NCBI GenBank assembly: GCA_002361655.1
Contig: DETM01000051.1
Coordinates: forward strand, 25,924-45,768
Length of the DNA: 19,845 nt
Direction of reading: 5' to 3'
From: Prevotella sp. UBA3288
GTDB lineage: Bacteria > Bacteroidota > Bacteroidia > Bacteroidales > Bacteroidaceae
The position numbers and the translations under genes were made by a program. Of the stretch, positions 1-6,084 are shown one piece after another (within the stretch, counting starts at the first letter, position 1; each line of letters opens with the position of its first letter). Under the pieces are notes generated by a model. That model was not told where the DNA came from. It was given only the letters and a program-made list of their open reading frames with translations, and searched no databases.

Positions 1-1445
1 TCAACTTCGCCATGGGTGTGGCCACAGGCATCATCCTCGAGTTTGAGTTCGGCACCAACTGGTCGAACTACTCGTGGTTCGTGGGCGACATCTTCGGTGC
101 ACCGCTCGCCATCGAGGGCATCGTGGCTTTCTTCATGGAGTCCACCTTCGTGGCCGTGATGTTCTTCGGATGGAAAAAGGTGTCGGCGGGCTTCCACCTG
201 GCCTCCACCTGGCTCACCGGCCTGGGAGCCACCATCTCAGCCTGGTGGATACTGGTGGCCAACGCATGGATGCAGTATCCCGTGGGATGCACCTTCAACC
301 CCGACACCATGCGCAACGAAATGACCGACTTCTTAGCCGTGGCCCTGTCGCCCTTCGCCATCGACAAGTTCTGCCACACCGTCGTCTCGTCGTGGATCAT
401 CGGTGCCGTGTTCGTGGTTGCCGTGTCGTGCTGGTATCTGCTGAAGAAGCGCCAGACGCAGATGGCCGTCGAGAGTCTGAAGATAGCCGCCATCGTGGGA
501 CTGGCAGCCGCTGTCGGTGCCGCAGCCACCGGTCACAAGTCGGGTCAGACCGTCGCCCAGGTGCAGCCCATGAAACTGGCGGCCATGGAGGCCCTGTATC
601 AGGGAGGCACCGAGCAGGGACTGACCATGATCTCGATGGTCAACCCCTTCGAACAGCCCACGCTGCAACAGATCATAACCGGCGAGGAGCCCCCGCTGAA
701 GATTGACATGCCATACGGTCTGTCGATGATGGCCACCAACAGGCCCGACGGCTACGTGCCGGGCATCAAGGACATCCTGGAGGGTGGCTGGACGAACCCC
801 GTCACAGGCGAGGTGGAGCCATCGGCCGACGAGAAGATAGCCCGTGGAAAGATTGCCATCCAGACGCTGGCCGACTACCGTAAGGCGAAGGCCGAGGGTG
901 CCGACGAGGCTACGCTCGACGCACTGCTCACCACGCTCAACGACAACTACCGCTATTTCGGTTATGGCTATATACGCGACAAGGCCGAACTGGTGCCCTC
1001 AGTGCCCGTCAACTTCTGGGCCTTCCGCACGATGGTCGGGCTGGGCTGCCTGTTCATCGCCTTCTTCGCCCTGCTCATCCTGCTGCTGTTCGACATCCCC
1101 TTCGTGTCGCTCGTCAGCCGACGGCTGCTGTCAGCCCTCGGCCTCATCGACGAGACGGAAGCCGACAAGCACTACCCTGCCGCCCTGCCACGCTGGCTCT
1201 GCTGGGCCGCCATCGCCCTGGTGCCACTGGCCTATGTCGCCAGTGAGAGCGGATGGCTCGTGGCTGAGTTCGGACGTCAGCCGTGGACCATCCAGGACAT
1301 GCTGCCCACGTGGGCTGCCGTCAGCGACCTCCACGCCGGCAGTGTGGCCGTCACCTTCTTCCTCTTCCTCATCCTCTTCACCACTATGCTGGCTGTAGAG
1401 ATCAACATTCTGCTCAAACAAATCAAGAAAGGACCACAACTATGA
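1..1445 (+). CDS. cydA: Cytochrome bd quinol oxidase subunit I, 5'-truncated by the window edge
   Basis: Subunit I of the cytochrome bd quinol:oxygen oxidoreductase, an inner-membrane terminal oxidase that reduces O2 to water using quinol. The reading frame is open from base 3 and already matches the family there (NFAMGVATG against E. coli INFALGVATG), so the ATG at 12 is internal, equivalent to E. coli Leu65. About 64 N-terminal residues, including the position of heme ligand His19, lie outside the window. Visible landmarks: VGDIFGAPLAIEG; the KFCHTV histidine (codon 375-377) aligning exactly with heme b558 ligand His186; the quinol-binding Q-loop region around GIKDIL; FRTMVGLG, whose Met corresponds to Met393; and WLVAEFGRQPW, whose Glu corresponds to Glu445. 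Several hydrophobic membrane segments are evident. It overlaps cydB by ATGA, so the two are co-translated. GC content is high compared with the island further right. Identification is secure. Confidence 0.97.
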   Translation, partial: NFAMGVATGIILEFEFGTNWSNYSWFVGDIFGAPLAIEGIVAFFMESTFVAVMFFGWKKVSAGFHLASTWLTGLGATISAWWILVANAWMQYPVGCTFNPDTMRNEMTDFLAVALSPFAIDKFCHTVVSSWIIGAVFVVAVSCWYLLKKRQTQMAVESLKIAAIVGLAAAVGAAATGHKSGQTVAQVQPMKLAAMEALYQGGTEQGLTMISMVNPFEQPTLQQIITGEEPPLKIDMPYGLSMMATNRPDGYVPGIKDILEGGWTNPVTGEVEPSADEKIARGKIAIQTLADYRKAKAEGADEATLDALLTTLNDNYRYFGYGYIRDKAELVPSVPVNFWAFRTMVGLGCLFIAFFALLILLLFDIPFVSLVSRRLLSALGLIDETEADKHYPAALPRWLCWAAIALVPLAYVASESGWLVAEFGRQPWTIQDMLPTWAAVSDLHAGSVAVTFFLFLILFTTMLAVEINILLKQIKKGPQL

Positions 1446-2599
1446 CATACACGTTTCTGCAGCACTACTGGTGCTTCATCGTATCACTGCTGGGCGCACT
1501 GCTCGTCTTCCTGCTCTTCGTACAGGGAGCCAACGCCACCATCTTCACCTTAGGGCGCACACAGGAGGAGCGACGCATGCTCATCAACTCAACTGGCCGC
1601 AAGTGGGAGTTCACGTTCACCACCCTCGTTACCTTCGGCGGTGCCTTCTTCGCCTCGTTCCCGCTGTTCTACAGCACCAGTTTCGGCGGTGCCTACTGGC
1701 TATGGATGCTCATCCTCTTCTCCTTCGTGCTACAGGCGGTCAGTTATGAGTTCCAGAACAAACTGGGCAATTTCCTCGGTCCCAAGACCTTCCAGTGCTT
1801 CCTGGTACTCAACGGCATACTGGGTCCGCTGCTGCTGGGTGGTGCCGTCGCCACCTTCTTCGAGGGCAGCAACTTCATCATCGAGAAAAACAACCTGGTC
1901 GACGTCGCTGCCGCCACACCCATCATCAGCCGCTGGGCCAACGCCTCGCACGGCCTCGACGCCCTGCTCAACCCCTGGGTGCTGGTGTTCGGGCTCGCCG
2001 TCATGTGTCTGGCTCGCACCCTGGGCATCCTCTATATCATCAACAATGTCGACGACGACACCATCCGCACGCGATGCCGTCGGCAACTGCTCATCGCTGC
2101 CGCCGCCTTCGTGATGCTCTTCGTGACCTATCTGGTCCACCTGCTCATCAAGGACGGCTTCGCCTACAATGACGAAGGCATCATCTTCATGGAGCCCTAC
2201 AAGTATCTGCACAACTTCACCGACATGTGGTACCTCACCGCCATCTTCCTCGTCGGCGTGGTGCTCGTGCTCTACGGCATCGCCACCGAACTGCTGCGCG
2301 GCTTTAAGCCCATCGCCATCCACGGCATCTGGCCGGCAGGCATCGGCACCGTGCTCACCGTGCTGGCACTGCTGCTCATGTCGGCTTGGAACCACACGGC
2401 CTACTATCCCTCGACAGCCGACCTGCAGTCGTCGCTGACTCTCGAAAATTCGTCGAGCAGTTACTTCACGCTCAACACCATGTTCTACGTCTCGCTCCTC
2501 GTACCGTTCGTACTGGCGTACATCGTCTACTGCTGGCGCAAGATCGACAGCAAGAAAATCGACAGAGCCGAGATAGCCGCCGACGACCATGCCTACTGA
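1442..2599 (+). CDS. cydB: Cytochrome bd quinol oxidase subunit II
   Basis: Subunit II of cytochrome bd oxidase, the membrane partner that stabilises the heme-bearing subunit I. The protein has 385 residues, close to the 379 of E. coli CydB. It starts MTYTFLQHYW and runs through repeated hydrophobic segments typical of the family (SLLGALLVFLLFVQGAN near the N-terminus, GPLLLGGAVATFFEG in the middle, and a C-terminal FYVSLLVPFVLAYIVYCWRK helix ending in a basic cytoplasmic tail). The ATG at 1442 overlaps the cydA stop (ATGA), so this start is preferred over an in-frame start 159 bases upstream that lies inside cydA and encodes non-family sequence. No terminator is evident directly after the stop, so the next gene may be co-transcribed. 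The low-oxygen respiratory role is established for the family; its use in this organism is inferred. Confidence 0.96.
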   Translation: MTYTFLQHYWCFIVSLLGALLVFLLFVQGANATIFTLGRTQEERRMLINSTGRKWEFTFTTLVTFGGAFFASFPLFYSTSFGGAYWLWMLILFSFVLQAVSYEFQNKLGNFLGPKTFQCFLVLNGILGPLLLGGAVATFFEGSNFIIEKNNLVDVAAATPIISRWANASHGLDALLNPWVLVFGLAVMCLARTLGILYIINNVDDDTIRTRCRRQLLIAAAAFVMLFVTYLVHLLIKDGFAYNDEGIIFMEPYKYLHNFTDMWYLTAIFLVGVVLVLYGIATELLRGFKPIAIHGIWPAGIGTVLTVLALLLMSAWNHTAYYPSTADLQSSLTLENSSSSYFTLNTMFYVSLLVPFVLAYIVYCWRKIDSKKIDRAEIAADDHAY

Positions 2600-2656
2600 C
2601 ACTTTCCGCATTCCTAACATACGACAAAACACCCCAGAGTAACAACAGACTAACAA

Positions 2657-3322
2657 GTGGAAATAATAGTATCACAAGAGATAGAGCAAGTCTGCCCCGA
2701 GTTTGTCGGGGCTTGCGTCGATGCGACGGTTGTCAACAGTCCCTATAGCGAGGCCCTCTGGAAGGAGATTGACGACTTGTGCCGCAAGTTCCGCGGAGAA
2801 CTGACCACGGAGTCGCTGAAGGAAATCTGCAGTATAGCCGCCACCCGGCGTGTCTATAAAGCCTGCGGCAAAGACCCCTCCAGATACCGTCCTGCCTCCG
2901 AGGCACTGATTCGCCGTGTGCTGCAAGGGAAAGAACTGTACCAACTGAACACCCTGGTCGACTTGGTGAATCTGGCGTCGATAGCCTTCGGCTACAGCAT
3001 CGGAGGCTTTGACGCCGAGAAGTTCGTGGGCGACACGCTGACGCTTGGCATCGGCCGCGAGGGCGAGCCCTACGAGGGAATAGGCCGCGGGATGCTCAAC
3101 ATCGAGGGGCTGCCCGTCTATCGCGATGCCAAGGGTGGCGTTGGAACCCCCACCAGTGACAATGAGCGGACAAAGATCACGGCGGACACCCGCCATTTGG
3201 TGGTGCTCATCAACGGCTACGACGGCAATGAGCAGCGGGTAAGGGAGAATGCCTCGTATATTCAGGACCTGCTCAGGAAGTATTGCCAAAGCGACGGCGG
3301 GACTTATTCTATTTACCGATAG
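2657..3322 (+). CDS. Free-standing B3/4 (tRNA-binding/editing) domain protein, PheT-like
   Basis: A 221-residue protein that looks like the B3/4 domain of phenylalanyl-tRNA synthetase beta subunit standing alone. Family features in order: RPASEALIRRVLQGKELYQ and NTLVDLVNLASIAFGYSIGGFDAEK (about residues 75-120), a GIGREGEPYEGIGRG stretch (about 133-147), then GLPVYRDAKGG, GTPTSDNERTKIT and HLVVLINGYDG. In PheRS the B3/B4 module carries the editing site that hydrolyses mischarged Tyr-tRNA(Phe); solo versions are presumed trans-editing or tRNA-binding proteins, but the activity here is inference. The start is GTG: an in-frame TAA at 2651-2653 excludes any earlier start and there is no in-frame ATG before the conserved part. 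It follows cydB by 57 bases on the same strand and could be its last co-transcribed gene; no functional link to the oxidase is visible. Confidence 0.85.
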   Translation: MEIIVSQEIEQVCPEFVGACVDATVVNSPYSEALWKEIDDLCRKFRGELTTESLKEICSIAATRRVYKACGKDPSRYRPASEALIRRVLQGKELYQLNTLVDLVNLASIAFGYSIGGFDAEKFVGDTLTLGIGREGEPYEGIGRGMLNIEGLPVYRDAKGGVGTPTSDNERTKITADTRHLVVLINGYDGNEQRVRENASYIQDLLRKYCQSDGGTYSIYR

Positions 3323-3421
3323 ATCTTTCGATTCGATGATGCACTCTCTAATAATCTATAATTATTCGCTGCAATAAGTAGGCATTATTTTTTGTTCTGC
3401 CAAACATTTGCCGGACTTTTT

Positions 3422-3697
3422 TCATTTGTCGTTGTAGTGACCCTCCACCTCGGCGATGAGAACAGTCACCACATCTTCATAGATATCGTAGATGATTCGG
3501 TCGTGGGCTGTGACATGTCTGGCCCAAGTGATATCCCTGCCTCCCTTCAGAGCCTCAGGATGCCCGGTGCCGGACCTGGGATGCTGTTCCAACTCAGGAA
3601 GCAGGTCACGCAGCTTCTTGAATGCTCTTGGATTGGATTTCTTCCATTTCCTGATTACCTTCTCAGCACTGGAAGAATACTCAATGGCATAGCTCAT
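3422..3697 (-). CDS. Txe/YoeB-family toxin (ribosome-dependent mRNA interferase)
   Basis: A 91-residue RelE-superfamily toxin of the YoeB/Txe group. These toxins enter the ribosomal A site and cleave translated mRNA. The core HPRSGTGHPEALKG ... WARHVT ... HDRIIYDIY ... GHY matches YoeB, and the catalytic trio is present: Glu in PEALKG (Glu46), Arg in ARHVT (Arg65) and the near-terminal His in GHYNDK (His83). The chosen start at 3697 overlaps the antitoxin stop as ATGA, the usual translational coupling; a start 15 bases earlier (MDGRA...) is possible but less likely. The length is normal for the family, so the toxin appears intact. It lies downstream of its antitoxin, as in yefM-yoeB. Confidence 0.92.
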   Translation of the reverse strand: MSYAIEYSSSAEKVIRKWKKSNPRAFKKLRDLLPELEQHPRSGTGHPEALKGGRDITWARHVTAHDRIIYDIYEDVVTVLIAEVEGHYNDK

Positions 3698-3945
3698 AGC
3701 TCGTCCATCCACTTCTGTGCTGCTGCAGCATTCTCAAACCTCAAGGTCTTTCCCTCTCTATGTTCCTGCCGCGCCTTTTCTATCTTTGCTGCCAATGCCG
3801 GGGTTATCTCCAAGTCATCATCCTCAACAGAGACAAGCGTGTAAAGCTTGCGGTTCCTGCGGATATAGACATGTTCTCCACCGTCAACCCTATCAAACGA
3901 GTTTGCAAGGTTGCTTCTGAAATCTCTCATTGTCAATGCTGTCAT
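3694..3945 (-). CDS. Phd/YefM-family antitoxin
   Basis: An 83-residue antitoxin partner of the YoeB-type toxin. The N-terminal half (MRDFRSNLANSFDRV..GEHVYIRR..KLYTLVS) is the Phd/YefM DNA-binding fold; the charged C-terminal half (AAKIEKARQEHREGKTLRFENAAAAQKWMDEL) is the flexible toxin-binding tail. In this family the antitoxin neutralises the toxin and represses the operon by binding palindromes upstream; a fitting operator lies at 4005-4063. The ATG at 3945 sits about 25 bases downstream of a Bacteroidetes -7 box. An internal Met at residue 6 is an alternative start. The stop overlaps the toxin start. Confidence 0.9.
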   Translation of the reverse strand: MTALTMRDFRSNLANSFDRVDGGEHVYIRRNRKLYTLVSVEDDDLEITPALAAKIEKARQEHREGKTLRFENAAAAQKWMDEL

Positions 3946-3970
3946 ATCTCAAAATTTCTTGTTTCGGGTA

Positions 3971-4002
3971 CAAAGGTAAGCATTTAATTCCAAACCGCCA
4001 AT
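3971..4002 (-). promoter_or_regulatory. Promoter of the yefM/yoeB-like operon
   Basis: Read on the minus strand, TACCTTTG (3978 down to 3971) fits the Bacteroidetes -7 consensus TAnnTTTG. A TTGG lies 20 bases upstream (4002-3999) in the -33 position, one mismatch from TTTG. The start of transcription would fall some 20 bases before the antitoxin ATG. The match is by eye. Confidence 0.55.
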
Positions 4003-4004
4003 TT

Positions 4005-4063
4005 TTTGTGTACTTTTTTGTGTACACACCAATGTAAATAAGTGAAAAATCAAAAGTACACAC
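4005..4063. promoter_or_regulatory. Palindromic operator, TGTACA core, for the yefM/yoeB-like pair
   Basis: Three related sites: GTGTACTTTT at 4008-4017, a perfect 10-bp palindrome TGTGTACACA at 4019-4028 with TGTACA core, and AAAAGTACACAC at 4052-4063, which is the inverted repeat of the first site. YefM-YoeB of E. coli is known to bind adjacent palindromes with a TGTACA core, so this is a plausible autoregulatory operator just upstream of the antitoxin promoter. The assignment to this antitoxin is inferred from position and sequence. Confidence 0.6.
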
Positions 4064-4111
4064 GCAGATGCTCGGCATCATGCGTTTTGCACCAAACAAA
4101 TAATCACAGGT

Positions 4112-4258
4112 ATGGAGCAGAAGCAGTTGCTTCAGAACACGACATTCAAGACGGGCACAAACGCTTGGGAATACGTTCTTACTTGGAAAGAGGCCGACCA
4201 ATCTTGGATAATCGCTGGTACCCTCTCGTGCATGAAGAAGGGCTACCGTCTTCACTGA
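4112..4258 (+). CDS. Possible 48-residue small protein, unrecognised
   Basis: A short open frame starting MEQKQLLQNTTFKTG and ending MKKGYRLH, divergent from the YoeB-type pair and 37 bases before a decayed ATPase gene. The amino-acid mix is protein-like: a Trp/Tyr-containing alternating segment (WEYVLTWKEADQSWIIAGTL), no low complexity and a normal basic C-terminus. No family was recognised and no clear promoter was seen. It could be a small protein, the remains of a larger gene, or chance. Confidence 0.3.
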   Translation: MEQKQLLQNTTFKTGTNAWEYVLTWKEADQSWIIAGTLSCMKKGYRLH

Positions 4259-4285
4259 GTAAAACTACTCACATCACTGAGTAAA
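4252..4285. repeat. Short direct repeat TCACTGAGTAAA x2
   Basis: The 12-mer TCACTGAGTAAA occurs at 4252-4263 and again at 4274-4285. Between them GAGTA-AAAC-TACTC (4257-4270) forms a small inverted repeat. It sits 11 bases upstream of the start of the decayed ATPase gene, so it may be an old operator for that gene. Function is unknown. Confidence 0.45.
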
Positions 4286-4295
4286 TTGTTTGATT

Positions 4296-4436
4296 ATGTA
4301 TAAAAGGACTGAATTTCAGACGATTAAGAGCAGACTTGAAGAGCGTAGATAGTTCATTCAGGTCGTTATGGAGCCTCGTCAAGTGGGTAAATCGACGGTC
4401 GTCAAACAGGTTTTGGGAGAAATTGATACTCCATAG
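4296..4436 (+). pseudogene. N-terminal remnant of an AAA_14/DUF4143-type ATPase
   Basis: Starting at ATG 4296 the frame reads MYKRTEFQTIKSRLEERR, an in-frame TAG at 4350-4352, then FIQVVMEPRQVGKSTVVKQV and LGEIDTP before TAG TAG at 4434. This is the start of the common Bacteroidetes ATPase family with a C-terminal DUF4143 domain, including its Walker A motif. The usual motif is GPRQVGKST; here the first Gly is Glu. The internal stop, the Walker A change and the absence of any downstream continuation show a dead fragment of roughly 45 codons from a gene normally near 400. It probably marks past insertion and deletion here. Confidence 0.75.
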
Positions 4437-4500
4437 TAGAACGTGAGTTCAAGGATGCGGACTGGCAACTTTCCTTCTCGAAGGGGGTATATAACATAGC

Positions 4501-4560
4501 GTAGGGGCTTGCCCCTGCGGAAACGGGCATCCCCACAACAATTGCCCCTGTAAGGGGCGC
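4501..4560. repeat. GC-rich hairpin pair, REP-like element
   Basis: Two compact hairpins sit close together: AGGGG-CTTG-CCCCT at 4503-4516 and GCCCCT-GTA-AGGGGC at 4544-4558. GGGCA at about 4524 can also pair with TGCCC near 4543. No reading frame is convincing here. The arrangement resembles interspersed palindromic repeats of Bacteroidetes intergenic regions; whether it recurs in this genome cannot be seen from one window. Confidence 0.4.
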
Positions 4561-4604
4561 ATAACAAATGACCGTCGCCTATTCCGAAAATTTTTACGAT
4601 TTTC

Positions 4605-4636
4605 TTTGGCATTCTCCCCTTTTTCCACTATCTTTG
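4605..4636 (+). promoter_or_regulatory. Strong Bacteroidetes-type promoter without an obvious gene
   Basis: TTTG at 4605-4608, a 20-base spacer, then TATCTTTG at 4629-4636 match TTTG-N19/21-TAnnTTTG exactly. Transcription should begin near 4642. No recognised gene starts here; the next supported CDS begins 370 bases further on, with a terminator-like hairpin in between. Confidence 0.65.
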
Positions 4637-4641
4637 CAGTC

Positions 4642-4955
4642 ATGAGAACAAACGACGGACAGCAATTCTTGGGGCGGTCGGCACGTAACGTGCTGACCTT
4701 CAGACAATTACTACCCCCCCCCACGCACATTTCCGTCGTCTAACCTCGGCGCACACACACTCCGCACAACCCTACAGGGCCCTGCCCCCGTCCGACACCG
4801 CGTCGGCGGGGCAGAGCCCTTTGTGCCGTCGTGCCCGTGAATGAGCATACGCTTATATATATTCCCTCCAACGGTCTGCGAGGATCATGGGGATTATTTT
4901 AGCATAATATTAAATGGTTGCCTCCGCCCGGCTGTGAAGCCCGGGGAGGCTTTTT
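4642..4955 (+). ncRNA. Candidate structured RNA or long leader, unrecognised
   Basis: The stretch runs from the predicted start of a consensus promoter to an intrinsic-terminator-like hairpin and contains several strong pairings. ACGACGGA (4652-4659) pairs with TCCGTCGT (4732-4739). Inside that, GGTCGGCACG-TAA-CGTGCTGACC (4676-4698) makes a 10-bp stem with one G-U pair. GCACAA (4764-4769) pairs with TTGTGC (4821-4826), enclosing a long GC hairpin at 4776-4820. A run of nine C lies at 4714-4722. It does not show the hallmarks of tmRNA, RNase P RNA, SRP RNA or a tRNA. A 33-codon frame (MRTNDGQQFLG...) begins exactly at the predicted start and could be a leaderless peptide, but it looks weak. 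Alternatives are a leader with attenuator for the lipoprotein gene downstream. Confidence 0.4.
4920..4955 (+). terminator. Intrinsic terminator-like hairpin
   Basis: GCCTCC (from 4920) pairs with GGAGGC (ending 4950), with an inner CCGG/CCGG helix, followed immediately by TTTTT at 4951-4955. It would end the transcript from the 4605-4636 promoter, or act as an attenuator before the lipoprotein gene at 5010. Confidence 0.65.
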
Positions 4956-5009
4956 CCAAAACATCGGACTAAGAACCGACAGAACATCGAACTTAAAAAC
5001 CTGACATAT

Positions 5010-5312
5010 ATGAAAACGATCCTTACCCTCATGGCAGCCCTTGTGCTGACCGTCCTCACCAGTTGCCAGAAAGAGGTGCAGCGCTACGACGAGATGCGCC
5101 TCTACCATGCCGAGTCGCTCACCCTGCATCAGGTCCAGGCCGACAGCGTGGTGCGCTTCTCCGACAAGGTCAACGCCTTCGTGGCCCGCTATCCCGCCGC
5201 CGCCGAAGATCCCCTCTATCCCGAAATCCGGGCTAACATCCGTGCCGCCCTGGTCACCTTCTCCATCACCATCGACGACGAGTGGGACGGCGAGATCCGA
5301 GTGGAGTATTAA
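5010..5312 (+). CDS. Small predicted lipoprotein, unknown function
   Basis: A 100-residue protein with a classic lipoprotein signal: MKTILTLMAALVLTVLTSC, where basic residue 2 is followed by a hydrophobic core and an LTSC lipobox (Cys19). The mature part of about 80 residues is soluble and charged (QKEVQRYDEMRLYHAESL..., SDKVNAFVARYPAAAEDPLYPEIRANI) and ends in DDEWDGEIRVEY. No family was recognised; helical segments seem likely from the alternating pattern. GC content resembles the cydAB region rather than the neighbouring toxin-antitoxin genes, so it may belong to the ancestral chromosome into which the island inserted. It is convergent with the PIN toxin gene. Confidence 0.75.
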   Translation: MKTILTLMAALVLTVLTSCQKEVQRYDEMRLYHAESLTLHQVQADSVVRFSDKVNAFVARYPAAAEDPLYPEIRANIRAALVTFSITIDDEWDGEIRVEY

Positions 5313-5345
5313 ACAGAAAAGAAAGGGGAAAAAAGAATGCAAAAA

Positions 5346-5754
5346 TCAGAGTTGCTTCTCAAAAGTCACGGCATCTACGATGCGACAGTTGCCAATCTCG
5401 TGCAGAACCAACAAGTCTTGGTCGCCTGTCACCAGATATTGGGCATGTGCCTCTATGGCCAATGCCAGCAGGTAGTCGTCAGCCTCGTCCCTGCAAAGTT
5501 TGACCTCCTGTGTGGGCTCAAAACGCTCACCGATAATCTGCATGAACTCTATGAGAGAGTCGACTTCCTCCTTGGGGAAATACTTAGCAAACTTAGGACG
5601 AGAGGTTACGTCACGTATTTCAGCAAGCAACTCGTCGCAAATAACCAATTGGACTCGTTCATTACTCAACAAGTCGCGAAAGCCTTCTGCCTATCAGAAA
5701 GCTAATCCAGCAGTTGGTGTCAACGATGACACGGACATTACGCTTTCTTTGCAT
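5346..5754 (-). pseudogene. PIN-domain toxin, frameshifted
   Basis: A PIN-domain ribonuclease toxin (COG1569-like) split over two frames. The start at 5754 reads MQRKRNVRVIVDTNCWISFL then IGRRLSR, containing the first catalytic Asp (VDTN), then hits TAA about 8 codons later. The continuation LLSNERVQLVICDELLAEI... is in the neighbouring frame from about 5672 and runs to TGA at 5346, with the other acidic residues (DEADDYLLALA, TGDQDLL). Removing one base near 5673 joins SR directly to LLSNERV and restores a normal protein of about 135 residues. The start overlaps the antitoxin stop by 17 bases. The downstream frame lacks VDTN and begins only with TTG, so by itself it would not be active. A sequencing error cannot be excluded. 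Confidence 0.8.
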
Positions 5755-5959
5755 GTCGCTCATGTCTTACAGCCTTCACTTCAGCCAGTATGTCAGCCTC
5801 AGAAAGTTCATCTGTGCGAAATGCTTCAAGAAAGTGGTTCAACTCTGCACGGATGTTCTGGCGTGTCAAAGCCTTGCCAATACGCAACTGCGAACGCACG
5901 GGCATCTGCTGGAGCAACAGCAACATCTGGTTATAACTAATGTCTATCGTAGCATTCAT
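5738..5959 (-). CDS. Antitoxin partner of the PIN-domain toxin
   Basis: A 73-residue protein beginning MNATIDISYNQMLLLLQQMP, with the ISYxQMLxLLxQxP...LRIGKAL and FLEAFRTDELSEADILAEVKAVRHERH segments seen in the small antitoxins that precede COG1569-type PIN toxins in Bacteroidetes. It lies directly upstream of the PIN gene and overlaps it by 17 bases. A longer frame from 6010 exists, but the ATG at 5959 is preferred: it is where family-like sequence begins, and a canonical promoter (5981-6011) lies inside the extra part, so a 6010 start would precede transcription. It is divergent from hsdR. Confidence 0.8.
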   Translation of the reverse strand: MNATIDISYNQMLLLLQQMPVRSQLRIGKALTRQNIRAELNHFLEAFRTDELSEADILAEVKAVRHERHAKKA

Positions 5960-5980
5960 ATATATTAAAGATTGATGCTG

Positions 5981-6011
5981 CAAATATACAAAGAATATTT
6001 GAATTACCAAA
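5981..6011 (-). promoter_or_regulatory. Promoter of the PIN toxin-antitoxin operon
   Basis: On the minus strand: TTTG (6011-6008), a 19-base spacer, TATATTTG (5988-5981), an exact Bacteroidetes TTTG-N19-TAnnTTTG promoter ending about 21 bases before the antitoxin ATG at 5959. Confidence 0.7.
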
Positions 6012-6084
6012 TAGAAATCAAATAAAAATGAAATCCTCTTTGAAAATGGGGAATTGAAAGAGTATAACTATTAGAAGAAGATAT

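Noticed and set aside
12..1445. cydA starting at the ATG at position 12
   Set aside because: Family sequence continues upstream to base 3 and the ATG aligns with E. coli residue 65, so the gene is simply cut by the window edge.
1730..2656. 308-codon open frame on the minus strand across cydB
   Set aside because: It is antisense to a certain gene, its sequence is Glu/Gln/Val/His-biased as expected for the complement of GC-rich membrane-protein codons, and it shows no family features.
4642..4955. tmRNA, RNase P RNA, SRP RNA or tRNA in the candidate RNA stretch
   Set aside because: No tRNA-like ends with CCA, no GAGGAAAGTCC-type RNase P core and no SRP apical motif were found; it is left as an unidentified structured RNA.
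5960..6010. Longer antitoxin start at 6010
   Set aside because: The canonical promoter for this gene (5981-6011) lies within the extra codons, and family-like sequence begins at the ATG at 5959.
6039..6070. Promoter for hsdR
   Set aside because: TTTG at 6039-6042 is followed at the right distance only by TATAACTA, which does not match TAnnTTTG, so it is not listed as a feature.
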